Below are positions 63,162 through 64,000 of a stretch of DNA of 64,000 nucleotides, piece by piece. Within the stretch, counting starts at the first letter, position 1. Each line of letters opens with the position of its first letter. Source of the stretch: Acuticoccus yangtzensis (GTDB lineage Bacteria; Pseudomonadota; Alphaproteobacteria; Rhizobiales; Amorphaceae); the NCBI RefSeq assembly GCF_001927245.1, contig NZ_MJUX01000011.1, forward strand, positions 1 through 64,000. The letters are read 5' to 3'. The notes beneath the pieces are model-generated. The model was not told the origin of the DNA. It worked only from the letters and a program-made list of their open reading frames with translations, and ran no database searches. The position numbers and the translations under genes are program-made.

Positions 63162-63832
63162 TCACCCTCTCCGGGCTCTCGCTCGCCATCCCGCACGGGC
63201 AGCGCCCTGTCGCCCTGGCGCCGCGTCTTCTGCTCGGCCGGGGCGCGGTAGACGTCGGCCATCTGGCGGATCCTGCTGTCGCCGATGCCGTCCTCGACCC
63301 GGTCGACCCGCACCTTGTCGCGCCGGCGCTTCACGAACGGCTCCTCGACGAAATGCGTGGTCACGAACCCTTCCACGAAGGCATGAAGGCCGTCAGGCAT
63401 GGCCACCGGCTCCACCTCGTCTTCGCCGCTGTCGGCAAAATCCTGCGCCTCGTAGGCGGAGGCGGTGACGCGGAAAAGGGTAGGCCTGTCGCCCGGCTGC
63501 GGCCCCCTTCGGGCGATCACGAAGACGGCCGGCGGCGTCATCGCCAGCGACACGGCATAGCCTTCCGCGTCGGCGCGGTGGAGCTCCAGCGTAGCGGTCG
63601 CTGCATGAAATTCGGCTGTGCCGTCGGCCTCTTCGCGCAGAGGGCGCCAATCGGCAGCAGCAGCGCCGGGAATGAGAGCGACCGCGCGGTAGGACCACTT
63701 GGCCCAGCGCGTGGCGCCCGGCGCACGGCGCACCACGATGCCGACCGGAAGGCTCACCCGGCGCGGTGCCGACGCCTCGTCCTGAACGGCACCGTCACCC
63801 GCCCGCTCCGCACCTGCCGCCTCCTCACTCAC
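63158..63832 (-). CDS. DUF3305 domain-containing protein
   Basis: A 224-residue protein with the DUF3305 pattern SLPVGIVVRRAPGATRWAKW, then WRPLREEADGTAEFHAATAT, PAVFVIARRGPQPGDRPTLF and VEPVAMPDGLHAFVEGFVTT. It overlaps the DUF3306 gene (ATGA). It is the first gene of the formate dehydrogenase neighbourhood visible here, and its promoter should lie at 63833-63900, where the sequence is AT-richer. Function unknown; the co-occurrence with formate dehydrogenase is the main clue. Confidence 0.85.
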   Translation of the reverse strand: MSEEAAGAERAGDGAVQDEASAPRRVSLPVGIVVRRAPGATRWAKWSYRAVALIPGAAAADWRPLREEADGTAEFHAATATLELHRADAEGYAVSLAMTPPAVFVIARRGPQPGDRPTLFRVTASAYEAQDFADSGEDEVEPVAMPDGLHAFVEGFVTTHFVEEPFVKRRRDKVRVDRVEDGIGDSRIRQMADVYRAPAEQKTRRQGDRALPVRDGEREPGEGE

Positions 63833-64000
63833 GCCTCTGGCCTCCAGACCTACATTGTTCCAAGCTAGAAATAGACATTAGAGGATGCCAAAGAAACCAG
63901 TCCGTCCGCTCGCCCGTGCGGACCTCATCATTGTCGGTCCGCGCGGCTGCCCGGTGCGGACCACCCTCTCAGTTCGTCCGCGGCCCGCGGATCCTGGCGT

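Noticed and set aside
63885-64000. Plus-strand frame beginning ATG 63885 and open to the window end.
   Set aside because: The purine run is only one base from the ATG, the residues resemble no family, and only 38 codons are visible.

Overview
The window is very GC-rich, dense with genes and alphaproteobacterial in character. The strongest pointers are the cell-cycle regulator SciP with a CtrA-type box in front of it, a PmtA-type phospholipid methyltransferase, a fused IspDF, and the dusB(nifR3)-ntrB-ntrC operon lying divergent from ispDF-pncC, an arrangement familiar from Hyphomicrobiales (Rhizobiales). I see no insertion sequence, integrase, phage gene, rRNA or CRISPR array. Three tRNA genes are present: Met(CAT), Cys(GCA) and Asn(GTT).

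Layout. 1-9727: a tightly coupled five-gene block encoding a giant Asp-rich modular repeat protein (5' end outside the window), two type I secretion ABC subunits that look like a strongly asymmetric heterodimer, an HlyD-type adaptor, and a response regulator fused to a histidine-kinase-like ATPase domain. This is the best candidate for a poorly described system. 10462-15688: a branched-chain-amino-acid-type ABC importer (livJ, H, M, G, F). 15765-16474: a hicAB-like toxin-antitoxin pair. 16673-20864: housekeeping genes (tRNA-Met, pmtA, mnmA, sciP, phosphoesterase, Nudix). 21279-24946: a large multidomain GH5 glycanase, a small Ala/Asp-repeat membrane protein, and a LOG-family protein. 25026-30908: cysS, small membrane proteins and dusB-ntrB-ntrC. 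31271-39995: isoprenoid genes (ispDF, a crtE-like prenyl synthase beside tspO, dxs) mixed with pncC, an L,D-transpeptidase, an Ldh2-type dehydrogenase and an SMP-30 lactonase-like gene. 40136-43652: cobP, tRNA-Asn, a fused cobalamin-dependent mutase-like protein and a cupin. 44150-50806: a proC-like reductase and, on the minus strand, a TRAP transporter with NIPSNAP, class II aldolase and nucleoside hydrolase genes.

51228-63832 forms one functional neighbourhood. TupB, TupC and TupA import tungstate. A one-component regulator joins an excisionase-type HTH to a periplasmic-binding-protein-like sensor. A membrane-bound formate dehydrogenase operon follows: TorD-type chaperone, Tat-signal small protein, catalytic FdhA, iron-sulfur FdhB, cytochrome b FdhC, then a secreted WD40-cytochrome c fusion and a 43-residue membrane protein. 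DUF3306 and DUF3305 genes stand upstream. The reading is a tungsten-supplied, quinone-linked formate oxidation module with an unusual periplasmic c-type electron carrier.

All assignments come from reading motifs, gene order and base patterns by eye; no database search was run. Start codons were chosen from Shine-Dalgarno position, gene overlaps and family length.
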